A DNA stretch of 64,000 bases from Pseudomonadota bacterium (GTDB taxonomy: Bacteria > Pseudomonadota > Gammaproteobacteria > Burkholderiales > Burkholderiaceae_C): NCBI GenBank assembly GCA_018241225.1, contig JAFEEG010000010.1, positions 480,183-544,182 on the forward strand, written 5' to 3'. Each line of letters opens with the position of its first letter. The first letter of the stretch is position 1. Shown here one piece after another: positions 18,263-29,515 of this stretch. The notes below the pieces were generated by a model. That model worked only from the letters and a program-made list of their open reading frames with translations, did no database searches and had not been told where the DNA came from. The translations under genes and the position numbers were made by a program.

Positions 18263-19477
18263 CTACAGCGTCAGCTTGAGGATGGTGAAGTCGTCTTCCA
18301 GCGCGCCCGGCCCGTGCACTTCGCGGGCCACCCGCAGCACGTGGTCGAGCTCCGACTGGCCGGGCTCCAACGGCTGTGCGAGCGTCTGCATGAGCTCGGG
18401 CAGATCCAGCATGCTGCCGTCCGGCCGGGCAATCTCGTAGGCGCCGTCGCTGAACACGAAGAGCCGCGCGGGCGAGCCGATGGTGCACTGGGCCTGGCCG
18501 TAGCGCGCCATTGGCACGATGCCGATGCACGGGCCGCTGCCTTCCAGCGCCTTCGCCGCGCAGTCGCCGCCCGCCGGGCCGCTGAGCAGGATGGGCGAGG
18601 GGTGGCCCGCCGTCGCGTAGGTCAGCAGGCCGCTGCCCGGCTGGTAGACGCCATACCAGACCGTGCTGAACAGCTCGCCGTGCCGCTCCATGGGGTAGGC
18701 CTCGTTCAGCGCTGCCAGCACCTGCGAGGGCTGGCGGAAGTCCGTGCGGGGCAGGGCCTCCGAGCGCAGCGTGTTGGCCACTGCCACCGTGAGCAGCGCC
18801 GAGCCCACGCCATGGCCGCACACGTCGATGAGGTAGATGGCAAAGTGCTCGTCGTCCACCCAGTGGTAGCCGAAGGAGTCGCCGCCCAGCTCTGTGGACG
18901 GCACGAAGCGCCAGTCGACCGCAAAGGGCTGCGTCATGGGTTCGGGCAGCACGGCGCGCACGTAGCGTTCGGCATCGCGCAGCTCGGCCTGCAGCCGGTC
19001 GTGCGTGAGTTGCAAGGCCTCTTGCGATGCAGCCAGTTCGCGGTGCGCGCGCTGCAATTCGTCGTTGGCGGCTTCGAGCTGCGCGATCAGGCGTGCCTCG
19101 CGCTGGCTCAGCAAGGTCATGTCGTAGGCCTTTTGCTGAACCAGCTGCGCTTCGTCGTGTTCGGCCGTCACGTCCAGCAGCAGCACCCACACCGTGCCTT
19201 CGTCGCCGAAGAAATGCACGTCGGCGATGCGGCCGCTGGGCATGGCCATGGAGCGGATGAGAAAGGGCGTCTCGGCCAGCGGCAGCAGGCCTTCGAGCAG
19301 CGGGATCTGGTCGGATGCAGGACCGCCGAATTCGAGCCCGCCCAGGCCGTAGTGATCGAGGTGGCCGCCGGCCTGCACCAGCGCCTGCGAATCGTCGATG
19401 ACCAGGTGCGCCACCGCGCGCTGCGCCTCGATCAGCAGCAGCAGCGAGTCGGAGATGCGCGCAGGCAGGTCGAGCAT
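18263..19477 (-). CDS. SpoIIE/RsbU-type PP2C protein phosphatase with PAS-like N-terminus and coiled coil
   Basis: A 404-residue protein. Residues about 5-105 look PAS-like (sensor), about 115-170 form a coiled coil (REARLIAQLEAANDELQRAHRELAASQEALQ), and about 180-404 are a PP2C phosphatase domain with metal-binding GGDSFGYH, DVCGHGVGSAL and the late LEDDFTILKL. RsbU-like enzymes dephosphorylate STAS antagonists, so the STAS protein at 23034-23396 of the same operon is the expected substrate. It is the last gene of a seven-gene leftward operon, 18 bases after the GTPase gene. Confidence 0.88.
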   Translation of the reverse strand: MLDLPARISDSLLLLIEAQRAVAHLVIDDSQALVQAGGHLDHYGLGGLEFGGPASDQIPLLEGLLPLAETPFLIRSMAMPSGRIADVHFFGDEGTVWVLLLDVTAEHDEAQLVQQKAYDMTLLSQREARLIAQLEAANDELQRAHRELAASQEALQLTHDRLQAELRDAERYVRAVLPEPMTQPFAVDWRFVPSTELGGDSFGYHWVDDEHFAIYLIDVCGHGVGSALLTVAVANTLRSEALPRTDFRQPSQVLAALNEAYPMERHGELFSTVWYGVYQPGSGLLTYATAGHPSPILLSGPAGGDCAAKALEGSGPCIGIVPMARYGQAQCTIGSPARLFVFSDGAYEIARPDGSMLDLPELMQTLAQPLEPGQSELDHVLRVAREVHGPGALEDDFTILKLTL

Positions 19478-19495
19478 GGCTTTGGCAGCAAGGCC

Positions 19496-19990
19496 CTATC
19501 TGGCGACGAGCGCCGCCAGCTCGGCAAAGCTCTCGTCCACGGCATCGCCCGTCTTGGCGCTGGTGCGCTGAAAGCGCCAGCCTTCGGACTCCAATTGCTG
19601 CAGCCGCTCGGGCGCCAGGGCCCAGTCGTCCACCAGGTCGGCCTTGTTGAGCAGCGCGATGAAGGGCGCCGCGCCGATCTCGGCGGTGATGCGGTTCTGG
19701 ATGGAGGCGGCGGTTTCCAGCGTTTCCGGGCGCGTGCCGTCCACCACCAGCAGGTAGGCGGCCGCGCCGCGCAGGTAGCTCACCCGCACGGCGGCCACGG
19801 CGTCTTCGCCGGCGATGTCCCAGATGATGAGCGCCACGTCTTCGCCATTGACGTTCGCAACCTTCTTGTCGATCTTCACGCCCACCGTGGTGAGGTAGGT
19901 GTCGGAGAAGATGGTGTCGACATAGCGCCGCACGAGGCTGGTCTTTCCCACGCCGAAGGCGCCCAGCAGACAGATCTTCTTTTGCAGCAT
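19496..19990 (-). CDS. Ras-like small GTPase
   Basis: A 164-residue GTPase of the prokaryotic Ras/Rab-like type. G1 is GAFGVGKT at residues 10-17, a G2 Thr lies in LTTVGVK, G3 is DIAGED at 58-63, G4 is NKAD at 115-118 and G5 is SAK near 143. The residue at the Ras Gly12 position is Phe and that at the Gln61 position is Glu. No lipidation motif or membrane segment is seen. A GGAGAG site supports the ATG at 19990, seven bases after the OmpA-domain gene, so the two are co-translated. It may signal through that membrane protein. Confidence 0.93.
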   Translation of the reverse strand: MLQKKICLLGAFGVGKTSLVRRYVDTIFSDTYLTTVGVKIDKKVANVNGEDVALIIWDIAGEDAVAAVRVSYLRGAAAYLLVVDGTRPETLETAASIQNRITAEIGAAPFIALLNKADLVDDWALAPERLQQLESEGWRFQRTSAKTGDAVDESFAELAALVAR

Positions 19991-19997
19991 CTTGCGA

Positions 19998-21851
19998 CTA
20001 CTCTCCGGTGGTAACGACAAAGGAAACGCGGCGGTTCGCCTGCAGCTCGGCCTCGGACGCGCCGGCCTTGAGCGGCTCCAGCGGGCCGGCGCCGCGCACT
20101 GCGAGCATGCTGGGGTCGACACCGCGCGCACGCAGCATCGAGCGCACCACCTCGGCGCGGCCCACGCTCAGCGCCAGGTTGGAGTTTTCCTTGCCGGTGG
20201 CATCGGCGTGGCCGACGATGGTCACCTTTACCGGGAAGCCCAGCGTGCGCGAGACCTGGATCAGCTCGCGCATCTCGTCCGCCACGGCGTCCAGCACGCT
20301 TTCCTGGCTGATGCCGGGCCGCGCGATGTTGTTCTCGAAATAGATCAGCCGCGCCTGGATGGCGTCATGCAGGCGCAGGTAGTCCGGGTCTTGCACATCC
20401 TGCAGTGCGCTCAGGTCCATCTGCGGCGCGCCGGCGGGCAGCGTGAGCAGGTAGGCGCGGGCCTTGTCCATCCAGTATTGCGGCGCGGTGCCGGTGGCAC
20501 GCACGCCGTTGGCTTCCTGCGTGAGGATGACCGTGGGCGGCGGGTTGAGCGTGGCTTGCAGCCGCTTGAGCAAGATGGCCGGGTGCAGTGCCTGGTAGGG
20601 CTCCCAGCGCCCGTTGATCTGCGCCGGGTCGATCTTGGTGCGGGCCAGCAGCGCCTCGGGCTGCACCGCCAGCGGGTCGCGCAGGCCCGATATCACCCAC
20701 TTGCCGTCACGGCGCTCGGCCGCGGTCACCACGATGCCCGGCTGCTCCTGCAGCGCAGCCACGTAGTTGTTCACGCGCCGTTGCTCCACCACCCGCTGGC
20801 CGATCCACCAGCCCAGGGCCATCAGCAGGGCCAGGGGAACGAGCCACAGCAGCGGCGAATACTTGCGGCGCGACTCTGCGCTCTGCGAAACGAGGCAGGG
20901 GCGCAGGCGCTCGTCGATGCCGTCGAACACGTCGGTGTCGCCCTGGAACTCGTCCAGTGGCGTGCGCCAATGGTCGTGCACGGTCGACAGCGCTTCCAGC
21001 ATCCGGGTGCGAACCGCAGGCGGTGGGTTGCCATGGATCACCGCGGCCAGGAAGGCGGACGGTCCTTCCTCGGACCACAGCAGGAACTCGCCCAGCCGGA
21101 GGCTGTCGATGCCGTGGCCTTCGGAGGCTTCCTTCTCGTCGAAGGAGTCGCGCACGAAGTCCTGGATGGCCGAAAGCATGGCCGAGACCATCTGCGGGTC
21201 TTGCGTGGTCGCGTCCTCGCGTGCCACGTGCGAGATCAGCAGGCCCGACTTGCGATGGATGAGAAAGACGTGGTCGACCTGGTAGACGGCCGTGTGCCGC
21301 AGCACCACGTCGGCAAAGGTGCTGCCGGTGCGCCACGCTTCCAGGCGCCACTTCAGCCCGCGCCACGACAGGCTGTACTTGATCGCCTGGTTGAGCGACT
21401 GCAGCGTGTCGTCCAGCGTCTCGGCAATGGCCTTGCGAATGGCCGGCCCCATCACCGGGTAGAGGATGTCGACCATGGTGCGCGGGTTCTTGCGGATCGA
21501 GGCCTTCGTGGCGCGCTCCATGCCTGGCGCCAGTGCCTGGCCCAGCCGCTCGTCCTGCGAGGCCAGCGTGAAGGCGGCGGGCAGCACCGCGCCCACCGCG
21601 TCGGCGAACTCCTTGGGGTCGTCGAACTTGCGCTGAAGCCGCTCCAGCGCCACGCGCTCGCGTTCGATGAGCACCCCGCGCATGGCGTCCAGGCGCGGGT
21701 CTTCCTCCAGCCGGCTGGGCACTTCGCGAGCCAGCTCCGGATTGACGCAGCGCGCCAACTCCAGCAGCAACCCGGCCAGCCGGGTGTTCTGGTCTTCCTG
21801 CGCTGCTGGGCTGGCCGGGTTCGATGAGGCCAGCGACAGGCGCGCGTTCAT
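19998..21851 (-). CDS. Inner-membrane protein with cytoplasmic domain, one TM helix and periplasmic OmpA domain
   Basis: A 617-residue protein with no N-terminal signal peptide. Residues 1-335 are hydrophilic and should be cytoplasmic. One transmembrane helix lies about 337-355 (LLWLVPLALLMALGWWIG). The periplasmic part has a BON-like or repeat region about 365-470 and a C-terminal OmpA peptidoglycan-binding domain about 510-617 (VTIVGHADATGKENSNLALSVGRAEVV). The layout would let the cytoplasmic domain contact the adjacent GTPase while the OmpA part anchors in the cell wall. A GGAGGTT ribosome site precedes the ATG. Confidence 0.9.
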   Translation of the reverse strand: MNARLSLASSNPASPAAQEDQNTRLAGLLLELARCVNPELAREVPSRLEEDPRLDAMRGVLIERERVALERLQRKFDDPKEFADAVGAVLPAAFTLASQDERLGQALAPGMERATKASIRKNPRTMVDILYPVMGPAIRKAIAETLDDTLQSLNQAIKYSLSWRGLKWRLEAWRTGSTFADVVLRHTAVYQVDHVFLIHRKSGLLISHVAREDATTQDPQMVSAMLSAIQDFVRDSFDEKEASEGHGIDSLRLGEFLLWSEEGPSAFLAAVIHGNPPPAVRTRMLEALSTVHDHWRTPLDEFQGDTDVFDGIDERLRPCLVSQSAESRRKYSPLLWLVPLALLMALGWWIGQRVVEQRRVNNYVAALQEQPGIVVTAAERRDGKWVISGLRDPLAVQPEALLARTKIDPAQINGRWEPYQALHPAILLKRLQATLNPPPTVILTQEANGVRATGTAPQYWMDKARAYLLTLPAGAPQMDLSALQDVQDPDYLRLHDAIQARLIYFENNIARPGISQESVLDAVADEMRELIQVSRTLGFPVKVTIVGHADATGKENSNLALSVGRAEVVRSMLRARGVDPSMLAVRGAGPLEPLKAGASEAELQANRRVSFVVTTGE

Positions 21852-21926
21852 CGGAGAACCTCCGTGCTGCGCACTGCGGTTCGAGCGCGCTTCGGAACGG
21901 CCGGGCGCGCGTTCATGATTTCCAGC

Positions 21927-22553
21927 TCAGCTGCGCTCGCCGCCGCTGACCTTGGGCGCCGAGTCCTGGTTCAGGCACTTGGCAATCTCGACGAACAGGC
22001 CTGCGAGCAGGTTGCGGTCGGTCTTGACGTTGGACAGCTCGGCGAACATGCGTTCCATGGTGGCGCGGCTGTCGTCCTGGCGGCGGCGGATTTCCTCGCG
22101 CAGGCTTTGCACTTCGTGCGCCAGCCGGTCGGTGAAATCGCGCTCCTGGCGGGCCAGCTGGTCAGACAGCTGTGCCAGGCGCTTTTCCAGCGCCTGCGTG
22201 TGGTCGCGCAGGCTGCGTTCGAGCTCCTTGTCCGCGTCGGCACGCAGGTCCTTTTCCTCGCGGAACTGGCCGGCCACCGACTCGAGCTGCTTCTTGATGG
22301 TGGCCTCCAGCGAGCTCAAGCCGCGCGTGGATTCGCCTTCGAGGTCGCGCAGCCTTTGCTGGAAGCGCTCTTCCATCACCGAGAAGCGCTTGTCGTAGTC
22401 CTGCATCTGGTTGCCGAACAGGAGCTCGCGCATCTTGTCGACGCCGGAAGCTTCAACGCCGCCCCCGTTGGGCTTGGCGCCTGCGGCCAAGGCAGCTTGC
22501 GCGGCCAGGGCGGTCTGGGTATCGATCTGCATGGGCTTGGCTGTGGATGCCAT
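21927..22553 (-). CDS. Coiled-coil cytoplasmic protein of the GTPase/partner-switch operon
   Basis: A 208-residue protein without signal peptide. Residues about 50-185 form a long coiled coil (FSVMEERFQQRLRDLEGE, DKELERSLRDHTQALEKRLAQL, HEVQSLREEIRRRQDD). The N-terminal 45 residues are Ala/Gln-rich and the C-terminal segment FAELSNVKTDRNLLAGLFVEIAKCLN is a possible interaction motif. It starts at 22553 after a GAGGAG site, five bases after the RsbW-like gene. No known family is recognised; a scaffold or effector-bridging role is inferred from context. Confidence 0.8.
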   Translation of the reverse strand: MASTAKPMQIDTQTALAAQAALAAGAKPNGGGVEASGVDKMRELLFGNQMQDYDKRFSVMEERFQQRLRDLEGESTRGLSSLEATIKKQLESVAGQFREEKDLRADADKELERSLRDHTQALEKRLAQLSDQLARQERDFTDRLAHEVQSLREEIRRRQDDSRATMERMFAELSNVKTDRNLLAGLFVEIAKCLNQDSAPKVSGGERS

Positions 22554-22558
22554 TTGAC

Positions 22559-23032
22559 TCACTCCTCGGTTGTTGAAGGTGTCTGGTTTGCCGGCCGGGC
22601 CGGCGTCTTGGCGCGAAACAGCAGGGTCAGGTGGTTGCGCCCGTCTTCGTGGCGCCACTGAAGGCCGTCGGAGAAGTGGCGGACCATGGGAATGCCCCAG
22701 CCGCCGATGCGCGCGTCCTTCAGGCTGGTGGCCGGCTGGGGCGGCGGATGCGTGCGCGGGTCGAAGCGCGCGCCGTCGTCCTCCACGTCCAGTGCCACTG
22801 CGCCGCCTTTCCAGCCCAGGTGCAGCGAAATGTGTTGCGCGGCCTGGCCGTTGGTGTGGGTCACGATGTTGGTGACGACCTCGGTGGAACACAGGTCGAG
22901 CTTGTGAACGACTTTGGGCGACAGATGCTGGCGCTCGGCCCAGTCGTGCACCCAGGCGTTGACCCGAGCGAGCTCGCGCAGCTGGCTGTCGACGATCAGG
23001 GAGGCGCCTTGCTCCCCGCCGTTGGTAGGCAT
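22559..23032 (-). CDS. RsbW/SpoIIAB-type anti-sigma-factor-like serine kinase (HATPase_c)
   Basis: A 157-residue GHKL ATPase. It has the N-box DLCSTEVVTNIVTHT (residues about 46-60), G1 DVEDDGARFDP about 82-92 and G2 IGGWGIPMVRHF about 109-120. Such kinases phosphorylate a STAS antagonist and sequester a sigma factor or another partner. It begins one base after the STAS stop. No sigma-factor gene is adjacent, so its target is open. Confidence 0.88.
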   Translation of the reverse strand: MPTNGGEQGASLIVDSQLRELARVNAWVHDWAERQHLSPKVVHKLDLCSTEVVTNIVTHTNGQAAQHISLHLGWKGGAVALDVEDDGARFDPRTHPPPQPATSLKDARIGGWGIPMVRHFSDGLQWRHEDGRNHLTLLFRAKTPARPANQTPSTTEE

Positions 23033-23033
23033 G

Positions 23034-23396
23034 TCATCGACCTTCGGTGGTGGACGAGGACGTCAGCGCACTGAAGGCGGAATCGACATCGGGGTACACC
23101 GGGATGATGGTGTCGATGCCTGCCATCTTCAGTACCTCCGCCACATGAGGTTGCGGACTTGCCAGGGCGATGCTGCCGCCGCGCTGCAGTTGCGCGCGTG
23201 CATTGATGACCAGCGTGCGAATGCCGATGGATGCGAGGAAAGACACTTCGGACAGATCGATGACCGCCAGCAGCTTGCGGGCCGCGACCAGCGCGGAAAA
23301 GCGCGTGTCGATGTCGTGCCCGCCAAGGCTGTCCATGCGTCCAACCAGGCTGATTTTCTCGACGCCTTCAGCCAGTTGCTCGCTTCGCAGGTCCAT
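23034..23396 (-). CDS. STAS-domain anti-sigma-factor antagonist (RsbV/SpoIIAA type)
   Basis: A 120-residue single-domain STAS protein. The segment VIDLSEVSFLASIGIRTLV carries Ser56, the expected phosphorylation site at the start of the conserved helix. It forms, with the RsbW-like kinase and the SpoIIE-type phosphatase of the same operon, the three parts of a partner switch. It lies 85 bases after the hybrid kinase gene. Confidence 0.9.
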   Translation of the reverse strand: MDLRSEQLAEGVEKISLVGRMDSLGGHDIDTRFSALVAARKLLAVIDLSEVSFLASIGIRTLVINARAQLQRGGSIALASPQPHVAEVLKMAGIDTIIPVYPDVDSAFSALTSSSTTEGR

Positions 23397-23481
23397 GTGT
23401 GGCCTCCGTCCGAGGTCGGTGGGGTGGAGGTGCTGAAACCGGTTTGCCTACCGGTGTGTAGCACCTTTTTCTAGCATACGC

Positions 23482-26208
<2,727 letters not shown>

Positions 26209-26330
26209 GGGGCCTTGCCTTCACCATCAGCTGGTTGGTTGCTTGCTTGCTGGAGCGGTCGCGACGTGGCGTGGAGTCTAGGGCGAAGGCGCCCGGCGTG
26301 CACACCGGGTTGCTCCGCAACTTTGGGGAT

Positions 26331-27236
26331 TCAAGCGCGTTCCTGCACGCTCGACAGGTGCCCGACCAGCAACCGGGCGGCGGGCGAAAGGTGCGCCTCG
26401 TCCCGAAAGCAGATTGCAAAGCGGCGCTTGGCCCAGGGGTCGGTCAGCGCAATCACGCGCAGCGAGTTGCCAAGGGCGAACGGCTGGGCGATCTCGCGCG
26501 GCACCACGGCAATGCCCAGGCCGGCCCGCACGCAGCGCAGCGCGGCATCGAATGTGGAGACCACCGCGCGGTAGTGCAGGGGGTGGCCGACGATGGCCGC
26601 CGCCCGCGCAAACATGGTGTGCACCGCGGTGGAAGAGGGCAGGCCCACATGCTCGTGTTCCAGCGTCTCTTCGAAGCTGCAGCGCTTGCGCCTGGCCAGC
26701 GGGTGCTCAGGATGCGCCACCACCACCAGGTGGTCATGCCGGTAGGGCAGGGCCTTGAGCCCTTCCAGGTCCGCCGCGTCCCAGCAGATGCCCACCGGCG
26801 CCAGGCCTTCCCGGATGGCGCGCACCAGCACCGAGCTGGTCATTTCCTCGATGTCAACCCGTATCTGCGCATGCTCGGGTGCCTGCAGGAACGACGCGAT
26901 GTCGTCCGGCAGCGATTCGGTGATGGACGAGAGCGAGGCCAGCACCCGCACCTGCCCCTTGATGCCGTGCCGGTAGGCCGCCATGTCGCGCGTCACGCGG
27001 TCGGCGCTGGCCAGCATGGCCCGCGCATGCTCCAGCAGGATCTCGCCGGCGGCGGTGGGCACCACGCCGCGCCGGTGCCGCTCGAACAGCGGCGCGTGCA
27101 CCTGCTCTTCCAGCTGGGCGAAGCGCTTGCTGATGGCCGAGGCGCCGATGTGCTCCTGCTCGCCGGCGCGGGCCAGGTTGCGGTGCTCGCACGCCGCAAC
27201 GAAGAGACGAAGGGTGGTCAGGTCCAGGTCGCGCAT
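26331..27236 (-). CDS. LysR family transcriptional regulator
   Basis: A 301-residue LTTR. The N-terminal winged helix is RLFVAACEHRNLARAGEQEHIGASAISKRFAQLEE (residues about 10-44), with FERHRRGVVPTAAGE after it. Residues about 90-295 form the periplasmic-binding-like effector domain. It is divergent from the HMG-CoA-lyase-like gene with 108 bases between, so it likely controls that gene, the CoA-transferase and the Bug protein. Confidence 0.92.
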   Translation of the reverse strand: MRDLDLTTLRLFVAACEHRNLARAGEQEHIGASAISKRFAQLEEQVHAPLFERHRRGVVPTAAGEILLEHARAMLASADRVTRDMAAYRHGIKGQVRVLASLSSITESLPDDIASFLQAPEHAQIRVDIEEMTSSVLVRAIREGLAPVGICWDAADLEGLKALPYRHDHLVVVAHPEHPLARRKRCSFEETLEHEHVGLPSSTAVHTMFARAAAIVGHPLHYRAVVSTFDAALRCVRAGLGIAVVPREIAQPFALGNSLRVIALTDPWAKRRFAICFRDEAHLSPAARLLVGHLSSVQERA

Positions 27237-27246
27237 GGCTTGAGAC

Positions 27247-27261
27247 TTTCCATTTTGGAAA
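27247..27261. promoter_or_regulatory. Candidate LysR operator
   Basis: A perfect inverted repeat, TTTCCA (27247-27252), TTT, TGGAAA (27256-27261), lies 11 bases upstream of the LysR start in the divergent intergenic region. It contains a T-N11-A core as LysR sites do, and sits where binding would repress the regulator and could activate the divergent operon. Confidence 0.5.
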
Positions 27262-27344
27262 CACTGGGCCGAAATCTTATCGCTTCAGCTTCCAGGAGGG
27301 ACATCCTAAAGTTCGAGCCAAGACAGACCAGACGGATTTCTTCG

Positions 27345-28277
27345 ATGACCTTGCCCCAGTTGCCTTCCCATGCCGTGATTCGAGAGGTAGGCCTGCGCGA
27401 CGGCCTGCAGAGCATCCAGACCGTGCTGCCCACCGAGCGCAAGATCGAATGGATTGGCGCCGCCTACGAGGCGGGCCAGCGCGAGATCGAGGTGGGCTCC
27501 TTCGTGCCGGCCCGCCTGCTGCCCCAACTGGCCGACACCGCCGAGCTGGTGGCTTTTGCCAAGACCCTGCCGGGACTGTTCGTCTCGGTGCTGGTGCCCA
27601 ACCTCAAGGGCGCCGAGCGCGCCATCGAATCCGGCGCCGACCTGATGCTGGTGCCGCTGTCGGCCAGCCATGCGCACAGCCTGGCCAACCTGCGCAAGAC
27701 ACCCGACGAGGTGGTGGCCGAGGTCGCGAAGATGCGCGCGGCGCGCGACGCGGCCGGCTCACGCATGCTGATCGAAGGCGGCATTGGCACGGCCTTCGGC
27801 TGCACGTTGCAGGGCCGGGTCGAGCAGGCCGAGGTGCTGCGCTGCATGCAGGCGCTGCTCGATGCCGGTGCCGACCGCGTGAGCATTGCCGACACCGTGG
27901 GCTATGGCGGGCCGGCCGAGGTGCGCGAGCTGTTCGAGAAGGCGCGCCGCATTGCCGGCGAGCGCTTGTGGTGCGGGCACTTCCACGACACGCGTGGCCT
28001 GGCGCTGGCCAATGTGTACGCCGCGCTGCAAACCGGCGTGGCGCGCTTCGACGCCACGCTCGCCGGCATCGGCGGCTGCCCGCATGCCCCCGGTGCGAGC
28101 GGCAACGCGTCCACCGAAGACCTGGCCTTCATGCTCGCCACCATGGGCGTGAGCACCGGCCTGGACCTTTCACGCCTGCTGGCACTGCGGGCCAAGGTGG
28201 CGCAGTGGCTGGAAGGCGAAACCCTGCACGGCACGCTGTGGCGCGCTGGCCTGCCCAAGACCCTGGCTTGTGCCTGA
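27345..28277 (+). CDS. Hydroxymethylglutaryl-CoA lyase family protein
   Basis: A 310-residue TIM-barrel lyase of the HMG-CoA lyase/citramalyl-type group. It has EVGLRDGLQ (catalytic Arg-Asp pair, residues about 14-22), EVGSFVPARLLPQ, and the metal-binding CGHFHDTRGLALAN, with GIGGCPHAPGASGN holding the conserved Cys of the lyase loop. The start at 27345 precedes the conserved region by the usual distance. With the class III CoA-transferase it would activate and cleave a 3-hydroxy-3-methyl-dicarboxylate to acetyl-CoA plus a 2- or 3-oxoacid. The true substrate is an inference. Confidence 0.9.
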   Translation: MTLPQLPSHAVIREVGLRDGLQSIQTVLPTERKIEWIGAAYEAGQREIEVGSFVPARLLPQLADTAELVAFAKTLPGLFVSVLVPNLKGAERAIESGADLMLVPLSASHAHSLANLRKTPDEVVAEVAKMRAARDAAGSRMLIEGGIGTAFGCTLQGRVEQAEVLRCMQALLDAGADRVSIADTVGYGGPAEVRELFEKARRIAGERLWCGHFHDTRGLALANVYAALQTGVARFDATLAGIGGCPHAPGASGNASTEDLAFMLATMGVSTGLDLSRLLALRAKVAQWLEGETLHGTLWRAGLPKTLACA

Positions 28278-28294
28278 ACCCCGTCAATTCCCAC

Positions 28295-29455
28295 ATGCAA
28301 AGCAACAACGAATCCAACCTGCCGCTCGCCGGCGTGCGCGTGCTCGAATTCACCCACATGGTGATGGGCCCGACCTGCGGAATGATCCTGGCCGACCTGG
28401 GCGCCGAAGTCATCAAGGTGGAGCCGCCCGGCGGCGACAAGACGCGCAAGCTGCCGGGCCTGGGCATCGGCTTCTTTCGCAGCTTCAACCGCAACAAGAA
28501 GAGCGTGGTGCTGGACATCACCAGCGAGCAAGGGCGCGTGATGGCGGCCGAACTGGCGGGGCAGTGCGATGTGGTGCTGGAGAACTTCCGCCCCGGCCTG
28601 ATGCGCGAACTGGGCCTGGACCACGACACGCTGTCCAAGCGCTTCCCTCGACTGATCTACGTCAGCCACAAGGGCTTCCTGCCCGGCCCCTACGAAAAGC
28701 GCCTGGCGCTGGACGAGGTGGTGCAGATGATGGGCGGCCTGTCGTACATGACCGGGCCGGTGGGCCGGCCGCTGCGCGCGGGCACGTCGGTGAACGACAT
28801 CATGGGCGGCATGTTCGGTGCGATCGGCGTGCTGGCCGCGCTGCGCGAGCGCGAGCGCACCGGGCGCGGGCAAGAGGTGCAGAGCGCGCTGTTCGAGAAC
28901 TGTGTGTTCCTGAGCTCGCAGCACATGCAGCAGTACATGATGACCGGCGAGCCGCCGCCGCCGATGCCTGCGCGCGTGTCGGCCTGGAGCGTGTACGACG
29001 TGTTCACGCTGGCCGAGGGGCAGCAGCTGTTCATCGGGGCCGTGAGCGACAAGCAGTTCGCTACCTTGTGCCGCGTGCTGGAGCGAACGGATCTGCTGGG
29101 GCGCGCCGAGTATGTCGACAACGCGGCTCGCGTGGCCGTGCGCCCGCAGCTGCTTGCCGAACTCGGTGCGATCCTGGCGTCGCATCGAAGCGAAGAGCTG
29201 ACGCCCAAGCTGGAGGCGGCCGGCATTCCCTATGCCCCGATCACGCGGCCGGAGCAACTGGTGGATGACCCGCACCTCACGCAAAGCGGCGGGCTGGCAC
29301 CGATGGAAACCGACGACGGCGGCAGCACGAGCGTGGTGCTCTTGCCGCTGCTCATGGGCGGGCGGCGCCCTGGCGTGCGCATGCCGCTGCCCAAGGTGGG
29401 CCAGCACACCGAGGAAATCCTTGCGGGCCTGCGGCCGCAACTGCACGCGGCGTAG
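28295..29455 (+). CDS. CaiB/BaiF (class III) CoA-transferase
   Basis: A 386-residue class III CoA-transferase. It has LPLAGVRVLEFTHMVMGPTCGMILADLGAEVIKVE (family N-terminal pattern), FRSFNRNKKSVVLD, DVVLENFRPG and the catalytic Asp168 in SVNDIMGG, which is at the position expected for the formyl-CoA transferase aspartate. It starts 17 bases after the lyase stop. It transfers CoA from a donor such as succinyl-CoA to the acid that the lyase then cleaves. Confidence 0.92.
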   Translation: MQSNNESNLPLAGVRVLEFTHMVMGPTCGMILADLGAEVIKVEPPGGDKTRKLPGLGIGFFRSFNRNKKSVVLDITSEQGRVMAAELAGQCDVVLENFRPGLMRELGLDHDTLSKRFPRLIYVSHKGFLPGPYEKRLALDEVVQMMGGLSYMTGPVGRPLRAGTSVNDIMGGMFGAIGVLAALRERERTGRGQEVQSALFENCVFLSSQHMQQYMMTGEPPPPMPARVSAWSVYDVFTLAEGQQLFIGAVSDKQFATLCRVLERTDLLGRAEYVDNAARVAVRPQLLAELGAILASHRSEELTPKLEAAGIPYAPITRPEQLVDDPHLTQSGGLAPMETDDGGSTSVVLLPLLMGGRRPGVRMPLPKVGQHTEEILAGLRPQLHAA

Positions 29456-29515
29456 CGGGAAGCCCGGCGAGCGCGACGCAGCAAGAAATCAGACAACGAC
29501 ACGGAGACAAGACAC

